Assembly: GCA_002632355.1 (NCBI GenBank)
Contig: NSJJ01000010.1
Coordinates: 87,952-151,951 of the forward strand
From: Sulfuricella denitrificans
GTDB taxonomy: Bacteria; Pseudomonadota; Gammaproteobacteria; Burkholderiales; Sulfuricellaceae
Direction: 5' to 3'
Length of the DNA: 64,000 bases
A program made the translations under genes and the position numbers. Shown piece after piece: positions 8,530 to 18,021 of this stretch. The first letter of the stretch is position 1; every line of letters begins with the position of its first letter. The notes below the pieces were generated by a model. That model was given only the letters and a program-made list of their open reading frames with translations, was not told the origin of the DNA and searched no databases.

Positions 8530-8686
8530 GGTCTTGCTGATCCCTTCACCGTATCACGGCGTTCTCGCCGTCAAGGGCTACGCGCGCCTTGCGCGCTTGC
8601 GTCCTGGCGGCCGTCGCTGACCCCTGACTGCTTGCGCTGCGCCGTGCTGGAGCCGGTTCTGGGCAATTCCGCCCGAGCAACCGGAG
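8530..8686 (+). repeat. 157-bp direct repeat A, copy 2
   Basis: Near-identical to 7741-7897. It ends in CCGGAG seven bases before the ATG at 8693, so it supplies the ribosome binding site of the next gene just as copy 1 does for radC. The two direct copies flank radC, and recombination between them would delete it cleanly. Confidence 0.85.
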
Positions 8687-8692
8687 ATCGTC

Positions 8693-9082
8693 ATGAACGA
8701 CAAATCACACGTTTCCCTCGAACAGCACGTTTGCCTAGTCTGCGGCAAGGCGTTCGATACCGGCGCCATCCTGCTCGACAAGCGCCTGCGCGCGAGCATG
8801 GAGCGCCATACGAAGACGGGCTGGGGCCTGTGCGCCGAGCACCAGAAGCTGGCTGACGATGATTTCGTCGCGCTGGTCGAATGCGACCCGAAGCGCAGCG
8901 GCTCGCCGGGTGGCAGCCTGAAGCCCGAGCACGCATATCGCACGGGCCGCCTGGCGCACCTGAAGCGCCATGTGTTCGCCAAGATGTTCAACGTGCCGAT
9001 CGAGGCCAACCAGCCTTGCGTCTTTGTCGAACCGGGCGTCATCGAGCAGCTTGAGGTGATGGTGTCGCCGGCGGCGAGCTGA
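8693..9082 (+). CDS. Conserved small zinc-binding-type ICE protein
   Basis: A 129-residue soluble protein. A CLVC pair at residues 14-17 and a CAEH pair at about 47-50 look like the two halves of a zinc site in the N-terminal half; the rest is mixed helix and strand with no motif I know. Proteins of this kind are found beside radC in related elements, but their function is unknown. The start is ATG 8693, after the GGAG supplied by repeat A. A strong terminator follows, so it is transcribed on its own. Confidence 0.8.
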   Translation: MNDKSHVSLEQHVCLVCGKAFDTGAILLDKRLRASMERHTKTGWGLCAEHQKLADDDFVALVECDPKRSGSPGGSLKPEHAYRTGRLAHLKRHVFAKMFNVPIEANQPCVFVEPGVIEQLEVMVSPAAS

Positions 9083-9099
9083 TCGCGCGCTGACAATCT

Positions 9100-9139
9100 G
9101 GCGCGTCGTCCTTTCGGGCGACGCGCCTTTCTTTTTTTT
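9100..9139 (+). terminator. Rho-independent terminator
   Basis: A perfect 9-bp stem, GGCGCGTCG (9100-9108) with CGACGCGCC (9119-9127), is followed by a T-rich tail with eight T in a row (9132-9139). Confidence 0.9.
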
Positions 9140-9155
9140 GCGCCCGATGCCGATG

Positions 9156-9282
9156 CCTTTGCGCCTGCGGCGCTGCGCGCTGCGCTTGCCTCCAGGGGAA
9201 AGCCATGTGGGCTATCCCCGCCGCGCGGTGCTTGGCGCCCCTCAAAGACCGCCGAACCGGCTGCGCCGGATCGGCCAGAAAC
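9156..9282 (+). repeat. Intergenic repeat B, right half
   Basis: About 125 bp that match the right half of the block at 16938-17133: shared words include CGCCTGCGGCGCTGCGCGCT, TTGCCTCCAGGGG, ATCCCCGCCGCGCG and CTTGGCGCCCCTC. It follows the terminator of the preceding gene directly and closes that gene's cassette. Confidence 0.75.
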
Positions 9283-9873
9283 CAATCGCAGTTCCAGCAG
9301 CAGAGGCAACTCCTCGATGCTTTGTGTATGAGGGCAGTCCTGGGCGTGGTGTTCATCGAGCATCGAAGTCAGGGCGTCCCCGGCCAAGAAGACATGGCCG
9401 GTCGCGCCGTCGTGCTGCGCATCGAGCCTCGTCGCGCGAGTCTCGCCCCTCTCGGGCTTCCATCGTTCCCTCGCTCCGCTCGGCTGACGCCTCCGGCCCG
9501 GCTTCCAGATCCGGGCCTGCGCGCTTCGCTTGCCGTGCAGTCGGCACACAGGGGCGGCCGTTGCCTGTTCAGCCGTCTTCCCTGACTCCATCACCTTGCT
9601 CGCGACTGTAGCCCGCGGCCGTGTGCCGTCAAGGCGCGCAGGGCCGTGTCCTCGGCTGCGCCTGTGGGCCGCACCAACCCTGCGCTTGTCTCCTTGACGG
9701 CCCCCTTCCGCGTGCTCCTGACCGTCGCGGGCGATGAACTCAGGAAAGACGGTGGCAACGAGGCCAACCGGGTTCCTCATGCCGACCGCACCGAACAGCC
9801 GAAAGGCTGGGCTCCGAATCTTGGAATCCGGTGTGCGGTTTCAACAGCAAACCCTTTGTCAGGAGACAAGACC
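9283..9873. other. Intergenic stretch upstream of the DUF932 gene
   Basis: I see no convincing gene here although several frames stay open because of high GC. The only clear structure is a pair of inverted arms, GCCGTCAAGG at 9625-9634 and CCTTGACGGC at 9692-9701. The ribosome site AGGAG at 9861-9865 belongs to the next gene. Confidence 0.6.
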
Positions 9874-10701
9874 ATGCAACTCGCATCCCTTTTCGCTTCC
9901 CGTTCCCCGTCGCTGCGCAGCGATTCCCCGCTGTCGGATGACCAAATCCAGCGCGTGGCCCCGTCCATCTTCGCGGACGCCCCGCATGAGAGCCGTTCCG
10001 AGCGGTACAGCTACATCCCCACCGCCGCCGTGCTGATCGAACTACGGAAAGAAGGCTTTCAGCCCTTCATGGTGACGCAGACCCGCGTGCGCGATGAAGG
10101 CAAGCGCGAGCACACCAAACACATGATCCGGCTGCGTCACGCCAGCCAGATCAACGGCGCGGAAGCCAATGAAATCGTGTTGCTCAATTCCCATGATGGG
10201 ACGAGCAGCTATCAGATGCTGGCCGGGATGTTCCGCTTCGTTTGCAGCAATGGCCTTGTTTGTGGCGATACCGTGGCGGACGTGCGCATCCCCCACAAAG
10301 GCGACGTGGCGGGCCAAGTGATCGAAGGCGCTTATCAAGTGTTGAGCGGCTTTGAGCAGGTGAAGGAATCCCGCGACCTGATGCGCGGCATCACGCTGGA
10401 CGATGGCGAGGCCGAAGTGTTCGCCCGCGCCGCGCTTTCCCTCAAGTACGACGACCCGGACAAGCCCGCACCCATCACGGAATCGCAAATCCTGATGCCG
10501 CGCCGGTTCGACGACCGCCGCCCCGACCTGTGGAGCGTGTTCAACCGCACGCAAGAGAACTTGACCAAAGGCGGGTTGCATGGCCGCGCCGCGAATGGCC
10601 GCAGGCAGAGCACGCGCCCGGTGCAGGGCATTGACCAAAACATTCGTCTGAACCGCGCTCTGTGGCTGCTGGCCGACGGTATGCGCGCCCTCAAAGCCTG
10701 A
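9874..10701 (+). CDS. DUF932 domain-containing protein
   Basis: A 275-residue protein of the DUF932 family, which is common on plasmids, phages and ICEs and is distantly related to phage proteins of unknown role. The family core spans about residues 45-260, including the SNGLVCGD segment and the C-terminal VQGIDQNIRLNRALW stretch. ATG 9874 is chosen over far-upstream in-frame starts because AGGAG lies at 9861-9865 and the similarity begins there. It sits 65 bp upstream of the ParB-like gene in the same direction and is probably cotranscribed with it. Confidence 0.9.
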   Translation: MQLASLFASRSPSLRSDSPLSDDQIQRVAPSIFADAPHESRSERYSYIPTAAVLIELRKEGFQPFMVTQTRVRDEGKREHTKHMIRLRHASQINGAEANEIVLLNSHDGTSSYQMLAGMFRFVCSNGLVCGDTVADVRIPHKGDVAGQVIEGAYQVLSGFEQVKESRDLMRGITLDDGEAEVFARAALSLKYDDPDKPAPITESQILMPRRFDDRRPDLWSVFNRTQENLTKGGLHGRAANGRRQSTRPVQGIDQNIRLNRALWLLADGMRALKA

Positions 10702-10766
10702 ATCGTTCCCCCGCCGGAGGGGCGGTTCCCCCTCCATTCCTTGTTTCATTCGATTGGAGATACACC

Positions 10767-12818
10767 ATGAACGCCATTACCCAAACCGAAACCCGCGCCA
10801 TCCACGCCGCCACGCTGGAAGCTGCCGACCCGACCAAGAACCTGATTCTGGTTCCGCTGTCGCGGCTGGTGCTGCGCCCCACGGGCCGCAACGTGCGCAA
10901 GAGCCCGCGCATGTCCATCTCCGAACTGGCCGCGAGCATCCAGCGCGTGGGCCTGCTGCAAAACCTCATCGTGATTGTCGCCCCTGATGGCGAGCATTAC
11001 GAAGTCGTGGCCGGTGGCCGTCGCCTTGCCGCCCTCAAGCTGCTGGCGAAGAAGCACCGCATCCCGAAGGAATGGGAGGTGCCTTGCCTGCTGGTGGCCG
11101 ATGGCACGGCCCGCACCGCCAGCCTCACCGAGAACGTGCAGCGCGAAGCCATGCACCCGGCCGACCAGTTCGAGGCGTTCGCCGCGCTGGTGGCCGAAGG
11201 CCGCCCCATCGAAGACATTGCGGCGGATTTCTCCGTCACGCCGCTGGTGGTGCAGCGCCGCTTGAAGCTGGCGAACGTCTCGCCGCGCCTGATGGCCGAC
11301 TATCGCGCCGACGCCGTCAGCCTTGACCAGTTAATGGCCCTTGCCATCACCGATGACCACACCGCGCAGGAAACTGCGTTCTACGAAGCGCCGACGTGGC
11401 AGCGCCAGCCGTCCAACCTGCGGGAACGCCTGACCGAGCGCGAAATCGACGCCTACCGGCATCCGCTGGTGCGCTTCGTCGGGCTGGACAGCTACGAGGC
11501 CGCGGGCGGTGGCGTGCGCCGTGACCTGTTCGCGGAAGCCGATGCGGGCGTGTATCTGACCGATGCCGCGCTGCTGGAACGGTTGGCGCAAGACAAGCTG
11601 GCAGGTATCGCCGCCACTGTCCGCGCCGAGGGGTGGGCATGGGTGGATGCCACGCCGGGCGTGACCCATGCCGACCTGCACGCCTTCCAGCGTGCTCAGA
11701 GGGAGCGGCGCGAACCGACCAAGCGCGAGGCGCAACGCATCGGGAAGCTGAAAGCCAAAATGCAGGAGGTGGGTGAAGCCCTTGATACCGCGCTGGAAGC
11801 CGAGGATGAAGAAAAGGCCGATGCACTGCAAGAGGAAGGCGAAGCCCTCGGCGAACAATTGCAAGCACTTGAAGACGGCTTACAGGGCTACAGCCAGAAC
11901 GTGAAGGCCGCAGCCGGGGCCATCGTCACCATCGACCGCAACGGCGAGGCCGTCATTCATCGCGGGCTTCTGCGCGAGGCAGAGGCCAAGGCGCTGCGCA
12001 CGCTGGAACGGCTGCGGCAGGGTTTTGGCGGCGAGGATGCCCAGAACGACGACGAAGGCGACGCGGCAGAAGAAGCCCAAGCCCCCACCATGTCCGACCG
12101 GCTGGCGCAGCGCTTGAGCGTGCACCGCACGGCGGCGCTGCAAATCGAAGTGGCGCGGCATCCGCAGGTGGCGCTGGCCGCGCTGGTGCATGGCATGGTG
12201 CAGGCCGTCTTGCAGGCAAGCCACTACGGGAACGACCTGCCGCTGGGCGTGCGCCTCACGGTGCAATACCGGCTGGAAGGCATGGCCCCGGACTGGCCCG
12301 AATCGCCTGCCGCCGTGGCGCTGCGCGAACTGCAACAGGCATCGGCTGGCAAGCTGCCCGAGGACAGCGCTGAACTGTTCGCCGTGCTGCTGGCAATGGA
12401 GCAAGGCGAACTGGTCAAGCTGCTGGCCGTGTGCATGGCTTCCACGGTGGACGTGGTAACGCCTCGTGCCACGCCGCGCCAGCCCGGCGCGGAACTGGCG
12501 CAGGCCGTGGGCCTCGACATGGCCGCATGGTGGCAGCCGACTGCCGAGGGGTACTTCCGGCATGTGCCGAAGGCCGCGATTCTACAAGCCGTGGGCGAAT
12601 ACGCGCCGGAGCATGTCACTCGGCTGGCGAAGCTCAAGAAAGCCGACATTGCCAGCGAAGCCGAACGGTTGGCCGATGGCACGGGCTGGATGCCCGCCAT
12701 CTTCAAGGCCGAAGGCCCGGCAGTGCAGGAAGCCGCGCAGAAGGATGGCCCGGAGCAGGACGCCCCGGAGGATGCCAAGGCCGTGGCGGATGAAACCGCC
12801 GAGGCGCTGGCCGCTTGA
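10767..12818 (+). CDS. parB: Large ParB/RepB/Spo0J family partition protein
   Basis: A 683-residue ParB-type protein, about twice the length of chromosomal ParB. The N-terminal ParB domain (residues 25-115) includes GGRRLAALK and the TENVQREAMHPADQ box. A KorB-like helix-turn-helix (about 125-185) follows (VTPLVVQRRLKLA), then a long C-terminal part with an acidic, Gln-rich coiled-coil region at 310-390. It should bind centromere-like sites and work with the ParA-like ATPase encoded 9.6 kb away, although the two genes are not adjacent. Start ATG 10767 follows a GGAGAT site. This gene is standard in Tn4371-type elements. Confidence 0.9.
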   Translation: MNAITQTETRAIHAATLEAADPTKNLILVPLSRLVLRPTGRNVRKSPRMSISELAASIQRVGLLQNLIVIVAPDGEHYEVVAGGRRLAALKLLAKKHRIPKEWEVPCLLVADGTARTASLTENVQREAMHPADQFEAFAALVAEGRPIEDIAADFSVTPLVVQRRLKLANVSPRLMADYRADAVSLDQLMALAITDDHTAQETAFYEAPTWQRQPSNLRERLTEREIDAYRHPLVRFVGLDSYEAAGGGVRRDLFAEADAGVYLTDAALLERLAQDKLAGIAATVRAEGWAWVDATPGVTHADLHAFQRAQRERREPTKREAQRIGKLKAKMQEVGEALDTALEAEDEEKADALQEEGEALGEQLQALEDGLQGYSQNVKAAAGAIVTIDRNGEAVIHRGLLREAEAKALRTLERLRQGFGGEDAQNDDEGDAAEEAQAPTMSDRLAQRLSVHRTAALQIEVARHPQVALAALVHGMVQAVLQASHYGNDLPLGVRLTVQYRLEGMAPDWPESPAAVALRELQQASAGKLPEDSAELFAVLLAMEQGELVKLLAVCMASTVDVVTPRATPRQPGAELAQAVGLDMAAWWQPTAEGYFRHVPKAAILQAVGEYAPEHVTRLAKLKKADIASEAERLADGTGWMPAIFKAEGPAVQEAAQKDGPEQDAPEDAKAVADETAEALAA

Positions 12819-12833
12819 ATCGCACCGAGAACA

Positions 12834-12859
12834 AGCGCCCCGGCCTTAACCGGGGCGCT
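12834..12859 (+). terminator. Hairpin after parB, possible terminator or attenuator
   Basis: A perfect 10-bp inverted repeat, AGCGCCCCGG and CCGGGGCGCT, with a 6-base loop. There is no T run, so it may only reduce readthrough into the next small gene. Confidence 0.5.
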
Positions 12860-12881
12860 TCGCATGGAAGGAGAACTGCCC

Positions 12882-13091
12882 ATGACCCGCACCACCACCA
12901 GCCGCCCGCGCATGGCGGCGATCTATGCGCCCGGCACGGTACGCGCCCGCCGCTGGCACGGCGAAGGCGACGTGCGCGGCTACCGTCCGCCCTCGGGCTG
13001 GACGGCGCGCGCCGACCTTATGGACATTCACCCCATCACGGGCCGTGCCTTGCCGCGTGCCGTGTGGTGGCTCATCGAGACGAAGGAATAA
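12882..13091 (+). CDS. Conserved small ICE protein of unknown function
   Basis: A 69-residue basic protein. The start ATG 12882 is preceded by AAGGAGA, with better spacing than an in-frame ATG at 12864. It contains a Trp-rich pattern (RRWHGEGDVRGYRPPSGW) and ends in PRAVWWLIETKE. I know no function. It lies 63 bp after parB in the same direction and is likely read from the same transcript through the hairpin between them. Confidence 0.7.
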   Translation: MTRTTTSRPRMAAIYAPGTVRARRWHGEGDVRGYRPPSGWTARADLMDIHPITGRALPRAVWWLIETKE

Positions 13092-13289
13092 CCGCGATCA
13101 GCACCGCGCCCAGACCGTTCCGTCCTGGGCGCGGTGGTCGAAAAATCCGGGTGCGGCAGTGGCCGCGCCCGGTGTTCAAAGCCAACAGCCGAATCGGAAT
13201 GCCGCCGCCTACGCGGTGCCGATTCCGTCAGACGCATATTCGCGTTTCTTGCTTGGAAAGCTGGAACGGCCTGGGCGTGTCGGCGCGAT

Positions 13290-13397
13290 GCGCCGCCGGG
13301 CTTTCGGGCTGCGCCCCGTGCCGCCTTTGCCGTCACGGCCATTCGGCTTCAATCCCTCACGCCTTCGCGCCTGCGGCGTTGCGCTTGCCTCCAGGGG
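13290..13397 (+). repeat. Intergenic repeat B, left half, next to the helicase gene
   Basis: About 108 bp nearly identical to 16938-17045 (shared run from GCGCCGCCGGGCTTTCGGGC through CTTCGCGCCTGCGGC). It lies just beyond the 3' end of the antisense helicase gene, with the other copy just beyond its 5' end in the same orientation. The rest of 13092-13450 holds no gene I can support. Confidence 0.85.
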
Positions 13398-13450
13398 GTC
13401 GGCGCACGGCCCGCGCGGGGACTGATCCCAGTCCAGCACAACTACTGAGG

Positions 13451-16400
13451 TTATGCCGTCAATGCCGCTTCGCACTCTGGAAGGTGCTGGAGCGGCAAGA
13501 GATCCATGACATCGCAAAACAGAGCGCGGTTCTGCCAGTCGTTCCGGTCGCCGATCACGTAGAAGCGCCGCTTGGCCCGTGTTGCCGCCACGTTCAGCAG
13601 GTTGGGCTCCGAGACCGCCCAATCGCGTGCGCCGGAACCTTCGGTATTGCCGCCCAGCACCATGATGATGACCGGTGCTTCCTTGCCCTGCATGGTGTGG
13701 ATGGTTCCGGAAACCATCGTGTCGCCGAGCAGGCGTTTGAGGTTTTCCTGGACCGCCTTGAAGGGCGTGATGACCGAGATGTCCACCGCATCCACGCCGT
13801 CTTCGCGCAACAGGGTGAGCAGTGCCCACAGGGCCGCTCCTTCGGCCGGCACCCAGTTCCCGTCGGATGCTCCACTGGCGTGAATCCATCCCGTCGGGAG
13901 ACGGGCGCGCGTTTCCTTGTCGACGCGCGGTGCGATGGTGCCGTACACCATGGCACCGTCGTAGGCGATGCGGTTGGCCAACCCGTGCATCGGCTTGTCG
14001 CAGCGCCGATGCACGACCAAGGGCAACCCCACCCACGTTTTGCTGTCGGTCGGTCCCACCAGGCGGCCCCACTTCGTTGCTTGGTCCGCCAAGGTCTGCG
14101 CGGACTGTCTATTGGGGAGCCAGTGCGCATCGACACGGTAGCGCGTGCGCATATGTTCCAGCACCGCGTCGGACACAGTGACAATGGGCTTGAGTTGCAG
14201 GGGGTCGCCCACAAGCAGCGCGCGCCGGGCGCGCCACAGCGCGCCCACCGCCGCTTGCGGGGGTGCCTGTCCGGCTTCATCCACCAGCAGCCAGCCGATC
14301 TCCCCCGCACCCAATGAGCTGAACGAACGTGCGAACGAGGCGAAGGTGCTGCTGAGTACCGGCACGACCATGAACAGCGAGGCCCAAGCCGAGCGGATTG
14401 CATCGCGCGAGAGCCCCTGCAAGCGCGGGCCGGTCAACAGCGCGTTGATCATGAACAGGTTGGAGCGCATCCGTGCTGCCTCCAACTCAAAGAACGTCCG
14501 ATGCAGCTTCAGTGCCTGGATGAAGACGCGCGCACGGGCCTGTCGCCAGCCCTCAATGTGCCAGGGCTCGGCCAGTTCGATGGCGTCGCCGCGACCGATG
14601 ACGCCGCCACGCAGCCATGCCAGCAAGTGGTCGGCCCGGCAGGCGCTGGCCAAATCACTGGCCTGTCGCGTGAGGGATTGATCTTCTGCCTGCAATTGCT
14701 GCAACGCCTGCCGCGCGCTGGCGATCTGCCGCTCAATCTGTTGGCAGGAGGCCTCGAACTGCTTGGCGAGCCGTGCGACGCGATCGAATTCGGCCTTGGC
14801 GAGGTCGTGCTGGCCTTGCAGCAGCTTCAGTGCAGCGTTCCAGGCGCGTGACGCCCCCCACAGGCTGCGCAGATTCGCCCAGAACCCCGGCCTGCTGGCC
14901 TGGTGCTGTGTGAGTGCCTCCAGCGCATGTTTGAATGCCACGTTGGCGGAGCGGCCTTCCTCGGCATCCAAGCGCGCCTGCTGTTCCGCCGTGTGCGCCA
15001 GGTTTTGTTCGAGCGCCCGCAGGGTGGCGGTCGCCTCGGCGATATTCTTCCTGGCCGTTAGCAGGGTCTGAATCAATGTGCGGATGCGATGAGCATCGGC
15101 GCACGCCGTGCGAACCTGCGCCTTGGTCGCTTGGTACTCGGCAACGGCTTGCTGCCACAGGGCTTGGCGTTGTTCCGGCGTGCGCTCCTTGTTGAGCTGG
15201 CTGTGCCTGCCGAGCCATGTCATCAGGCCTTCCGGCGCTTTCTTCTGCTGCGGCGAAAGCGCTTGCTCGCCATCGGTGTTAGCCGCAGTGGTCGAACCGG
15301 CAACCAGGGCCTTGGCGACATTCTCATCGTCAGTCTCGGCCTCGTCGCTGGCTTCCCCGTTGCTGTCTGCACGGTTCGGTCCGGCAAACGGGCGCTGCCC
15401 GTAGAAATAGCGCTCCACGAACTTGGTGCGCCGAGCCTTGCTGCCCAGCGCACCGGAGATCAATCCCCAGGCCGGCTTGTCGGTGATCAGCTCGCCTAGG
15501 TCGGCGAAGTGTTCGGCTTCGGGCAACCAGCTCTCGTCGATCTTGTCGCGCTGGGGCAGTTCGAGGGTGACGTTCTCCACGGCACCGTTGTTGGACGAAG
15601 CGACCACGATCTCGAAGCCGTACAGCGAAGGGTTGAGCTTGTAGGCTACCTGCTCCTTGCCGCCATCGTTGCTGGCTTCGCGCGCGTTGCTGGCGAAACC
15701 GTCGGATGCCCGGCGCAACGTAGCAAGCACGTCAGCCCGGCCGGTGATGATGGCGGCGATCAAGTCACGTAACAGGGTCGTCTTGCCCGTGCCCGGCGGG
15801 CCATTGACCCCCAGTAGCCCCTGTCCGTCGGCAAGGGTGGACAGAACGGTGTTCACAGCTAGCTGCTGGGAATGCACAAGCCCCAAGTGCCGTTCGGACG
15901 GCCAGCAACTGTCGGCATAGGCCTGCGGCATCAGCCGCTCGATCAGCGACAGCGAAGCGACGTCGGCGTCGATGTGCAAGCGCTGTCGCGGATCGTGTCG
16001 GCGCAGGTACTGGTTCAACGCTTCGCTCGTCACACCCTTGCCGAGGCTATCGGCGACGGTGGCCAGGTCTTCGAGCAGGAAGCTATTGAGCGGATCGTCC
16101 TCCGACGCAGGCTTGTCGGGCTTGACGGGTTGGGAGCGGAATCGCAGCGGCGGTCTATCCGCGGCAGCGAAGAATTTCGCAACGCCGAGGAATTGCAGCA
16201 CCCACAGGGTGAAGTCACGCAGGGCATCGCCGGACACCTGCCCCTGGAGTTGCATTTGCGCCTGCTCGGCGGCGGCCCGTTGATCGTCCTCGAATCCGCG
16301 CGTCCAGTCCTGTCCCACCAGCGCTCGCCCGAGGAACCAGGCCTCGCTGGAAAGCACGAAACTTTTCTCCACCAGTTGTCCGGCCATGGTGAACTTTGCG

Positions 16401-16714
16401 GCGAACAGCGCCGACTCCCGGTGTTGCGGCTCACGGTAGCCCTGGTCAGCGCCGTACAGTTCCTTGAGCGCAGCGGCGACGAGCCGGCTGTCGTACAGGT
16501 GGGCATAGAGCGTGTGGCTCCATTCGCGCTTGTCGGGAAGCGCCTGCTTGCTGACGATGCTCCCGGGCGCCCAGGGAGGGATGGGGTGCGTGCTGGGCGT
16601 GTCGTGAAGGAATGCGCCATAGGCGCTGCTGCGCTTCTTGATCTTGGGGGCCGATTGCGGCTGCAGCAACTCGACTGCATGCCAGTAGCGGATGATGTTC
16701 TCTGGCTCCTTCAA
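13451..16714 (-). CDS. Large SF1 (Upf1-like) DNA/RNA helicase
   Basis: A 1087-residue superfamily 1 helicase. The Walker A GPPGTGKTTLL lies near residues 303-313, Walker B VDEAGQAPP near 807-815, and motifs V and VI (TMQGKEAPVI, then NVAATRAKRRFYVIG) near 1010-1050. A long helical insertion rich in Gln and Ala at about 520-720 separates the two halves of the ATPase. The first 250 residues match nothing I recognise. The start is TTG 16714 preceded by GGAAGG; no better start exists because a stop lies just upstream. The gene is encoded against its neighbours and bracketed by direct repeats, so it looks like an inserted cassette. Stand-alone helicases of this class often occur in defence islands, so antiphage function is possible but unproven. 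Confidence 0.85.
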   Translation of the reverse strand: MKEPENIIRYWHAVELLQPQSAPKIKKRSSAYGAFLHDTPSTHPIPPWAPGSIVSKQALPDKREWSHTLYAHLYDSRLVAAALKELYGADQGYREPQHRESALFAAKFTMAGQLVEKSFVLSSEAWFLGRALVGQDWTRGFEDDQRAAAEQAQMQLQGQVSGDALRDFTLWVLQFLGVAKFFAAADRPPLRFRSQPVKPDKPASEDDPLNSFLLEDLATVADSLGKGVTSEALNQYLRRHDPRQRLHIDADVASLSLIERLMPQAYADSCWPSERHLGLVHSQQLAVNTVLSTLADGQGLLGVNGPPGTGKTTLLRDLIAAIITGRADVLATLRRASDGFASNAREASNDGGKEQVAYKLNPSLYGFEIVVASSNNGAVENVTLELPQRDKIDESWLPEAEHFADLGELITDKPAWGLISGALGSKARRTKFVERYFYGQRPFAGPNRADSNGEASDEAETDDENVAKALVAGSTTAANTDGEQALSPQQKKAPEGLMTWLGRHSQLNKERTPEQRQALWQQAVAEYQATKAQVRTACADAHRIRTLIQTLLTARKNIAEATATLRALEQNLAHTAEQQARLDAEEGRSANVAFKHALEALTQHQASRPGFWANLRSLWGASRAWNAALKLLQGQHDLAKAEFDRVARLAKQFEASCQQIERQIASARQALQQLQAEDQSLTRQASDLASACRADHLLAWLRGGVIGRGDAIELAEPWHIEGWRQARARVFIQALKLHRTFFELEAARMRSNLFMINALLTGPRLQGLSRDAIRSAWASLFMVVPVLSSTFASFARSFSSLGAGEIGWLLVDEAGQAPPQAAVGALWRARRALLVGDPLQLKPIVTVSDAVLEHMRTRYRVDAHWLPNRQSAQTLADQATKWGRLVGPTDSKTWVGLPLVVHRRCDKPMHGLANRIAYDGAMVYGTIAPRVDKETRARLPTGWIHASGASDGNWVPAEGAALWALLTLLREDGVDAVDISVITPFKAVQENLKRLLGDTMVSGTIHTMQGKEAPVIIMVLGGNTEGSGARDWAVSEPNLLNVAATRAKRRFYVIGDRNDWQNRALFCDVMDLLPLQHLPECEAALTA

Positions 16715-16937
16715 GATGCCTTCCCTTTCATGTTCTTAGTTTGCTTTGCTGCCCACGACGCGGGTATTTGCTGTCCATCGGCTCGAATTGCCGTGGATGC
16801 TGTGCGCGTGCGCGACACCTCAGTGATACGCTAATCTTGCATAATGCCATGCTCAGGCTTTCCCACGAACGCTGTGTTTCGCCGCAGTGGGTGCTGACGA
16901 AGCGGAAAGCGGGAACCGTGCAGCGTGCCGGCGCGCC

Positions 16938-17133
16938 GCGCCGCCGGGCTTTCGGGCTGCGCCCCGTGCCGCCTTTGCCGTCACGGCCATTCGGCTTCAA
17001 TCCCTCACGCCTTCGCGCCTGCGGCGCTGCGCGCTTCGCTTGCCTCCAGGGGATCGGCGCAGCGCCCATCCCCGCCGCGCGCAGCTTGGCGCCCCTCGAA
17101 TACCGCCGAACCAGCGGTGCCGGATCGGCTAGA
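16938..17133 (+). repeat. Intergenic repeat B, longest copy
   Basis: This is the most complete copy: its left 108 bp match 13290-13397 and its right 120 bp match 9156-9282. The element is GC-rich, has no coding evidence, and always lies at cassette borders with the same orientation. Confidence 0.85.
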
Positions 17134-17694
17134 CCAGCGCCCCGCCTCAATGGGCAGAGCGTGGCGAATACGCCGTGGTTTGCTACGGCAGGTTGTGCAA
17201 ATGCGTGCTGTCCTCAACGCTGGCGGTCCTTGCCCATCACGTCACGAAGGATGGTTCACGGACACACCGCCCGGCATCCCTATGGAACTTCCACACCCCG
17301 CCTCAAGACCAGCGCCGCAAGGTACGGCAGTGGCGTTCTCGCCTGTCGTCGGGGGATCGACCTGGCCCGCGTCAGGAAGTGCGCCGGTGAAGCCTTCGTG
17401 CGGGGATGCCGAGCCGGCCTCATCTCCTTTCGGAGCGGTTCGGCCCAAGGCGTCCCTGTCTCGTTGTGAATCCTGGCGGTGGCGCGGCTGCGCCTCGGGC
17501 TTCATGGCTGCAACCGTCCGGCGCAAACAATTTCCCCTGCGCTACGCGCATTCCTCGCGGGACAAATTCTTTTCGCCTACCGGTTCTCCACTGCGTTGCG
17601 ACCGCAAGCGGTGCAGCCCGCCCGTCCCCCGCCGGCCGGATCACAACAAGGACGCGATGGGCGCGAACCTTGTTCAACCGAAAGGAAAAACATC
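17134..17694. other. Intergenic stretch upstream of the DUF736 gene
   Basis: I see no supportable gene in these 560 bases. Frames stay open on both strands because of high GC, but none has a ribosome site plus recognisable product. The end carries AAAGGAAAAA, the ribosome site of the next gene. The length suggests a long leader for DUF736, as in related ICEs. Confidence 0.5.
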
Positions 17695-18009
17695 ATGTCC
17701 AACATCGGCACCTTCACCGCAGACAAAGACGGCTTCACCGGCACGCTTCGCACCCTGACGCTCAACGTCAAGGTCAAGCTGGTTCCCAACGACAAGGGCA
17801 GCAGCGAGAACGCCCCCGACTTCCGCCTGCAGGCGGCCAGTCACGACATCGGCGCGGCGTGGAAGAAGACCAGCGAGGCCGGGCGGGAGTACCTGTCCGT
17901 GACCCTCGACGATCCTTCGTTCCCGGCAACGGTCTATGCCCGCCTGATCGAAGGCGAGGACGGCACGCACGACCTGATCTGGTCGCGCAGCAAGCCGCAG
18001 GTGGCGTAA
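17695..18009 (+). CDS. DUF736 family protein
   Basis: A 104-residue DUF736 protein, a small conserved family found on plasmids and ICEs. The family pattern is easy to see: [18 protein letters not shown] at the N-terminus, a middle region with DFRLQA and GAAWKK, and a strand-rich C-terminus ending IWSRSK. The fold is probably a beta-rich barrel; the function is not known. Start ATG 17695 has AAAGGA at a good distance. A GC-rich hairpin follows the gene. Confidence 0.92.
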   Translation: MSNIGTFTADKDGFTGTLRTLTLNVKVKLVPNDKGSSENAPDFRLQAASHDIGAAWKKTSEAGREYLSVTLDDPSFPATVYARLIEGEDGTHDLIWSRSKPQVA

Positions 18010-18021
18010 CCCCGCCGTAGA

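Noticed and set aside
8578..9780. Leftward frame of 400 codons over the small zinc-protein gene and repeats
   Set aside because: It runs through a terminator, two repeat copies and a supported gene on the other strand.
12815..14317. Open frame of 500 codons opposite the helicase gene and over repeat B
   Set aside because: It covers a repeat and the 3' part of a gene with all helicase motifs; its product shows no family.
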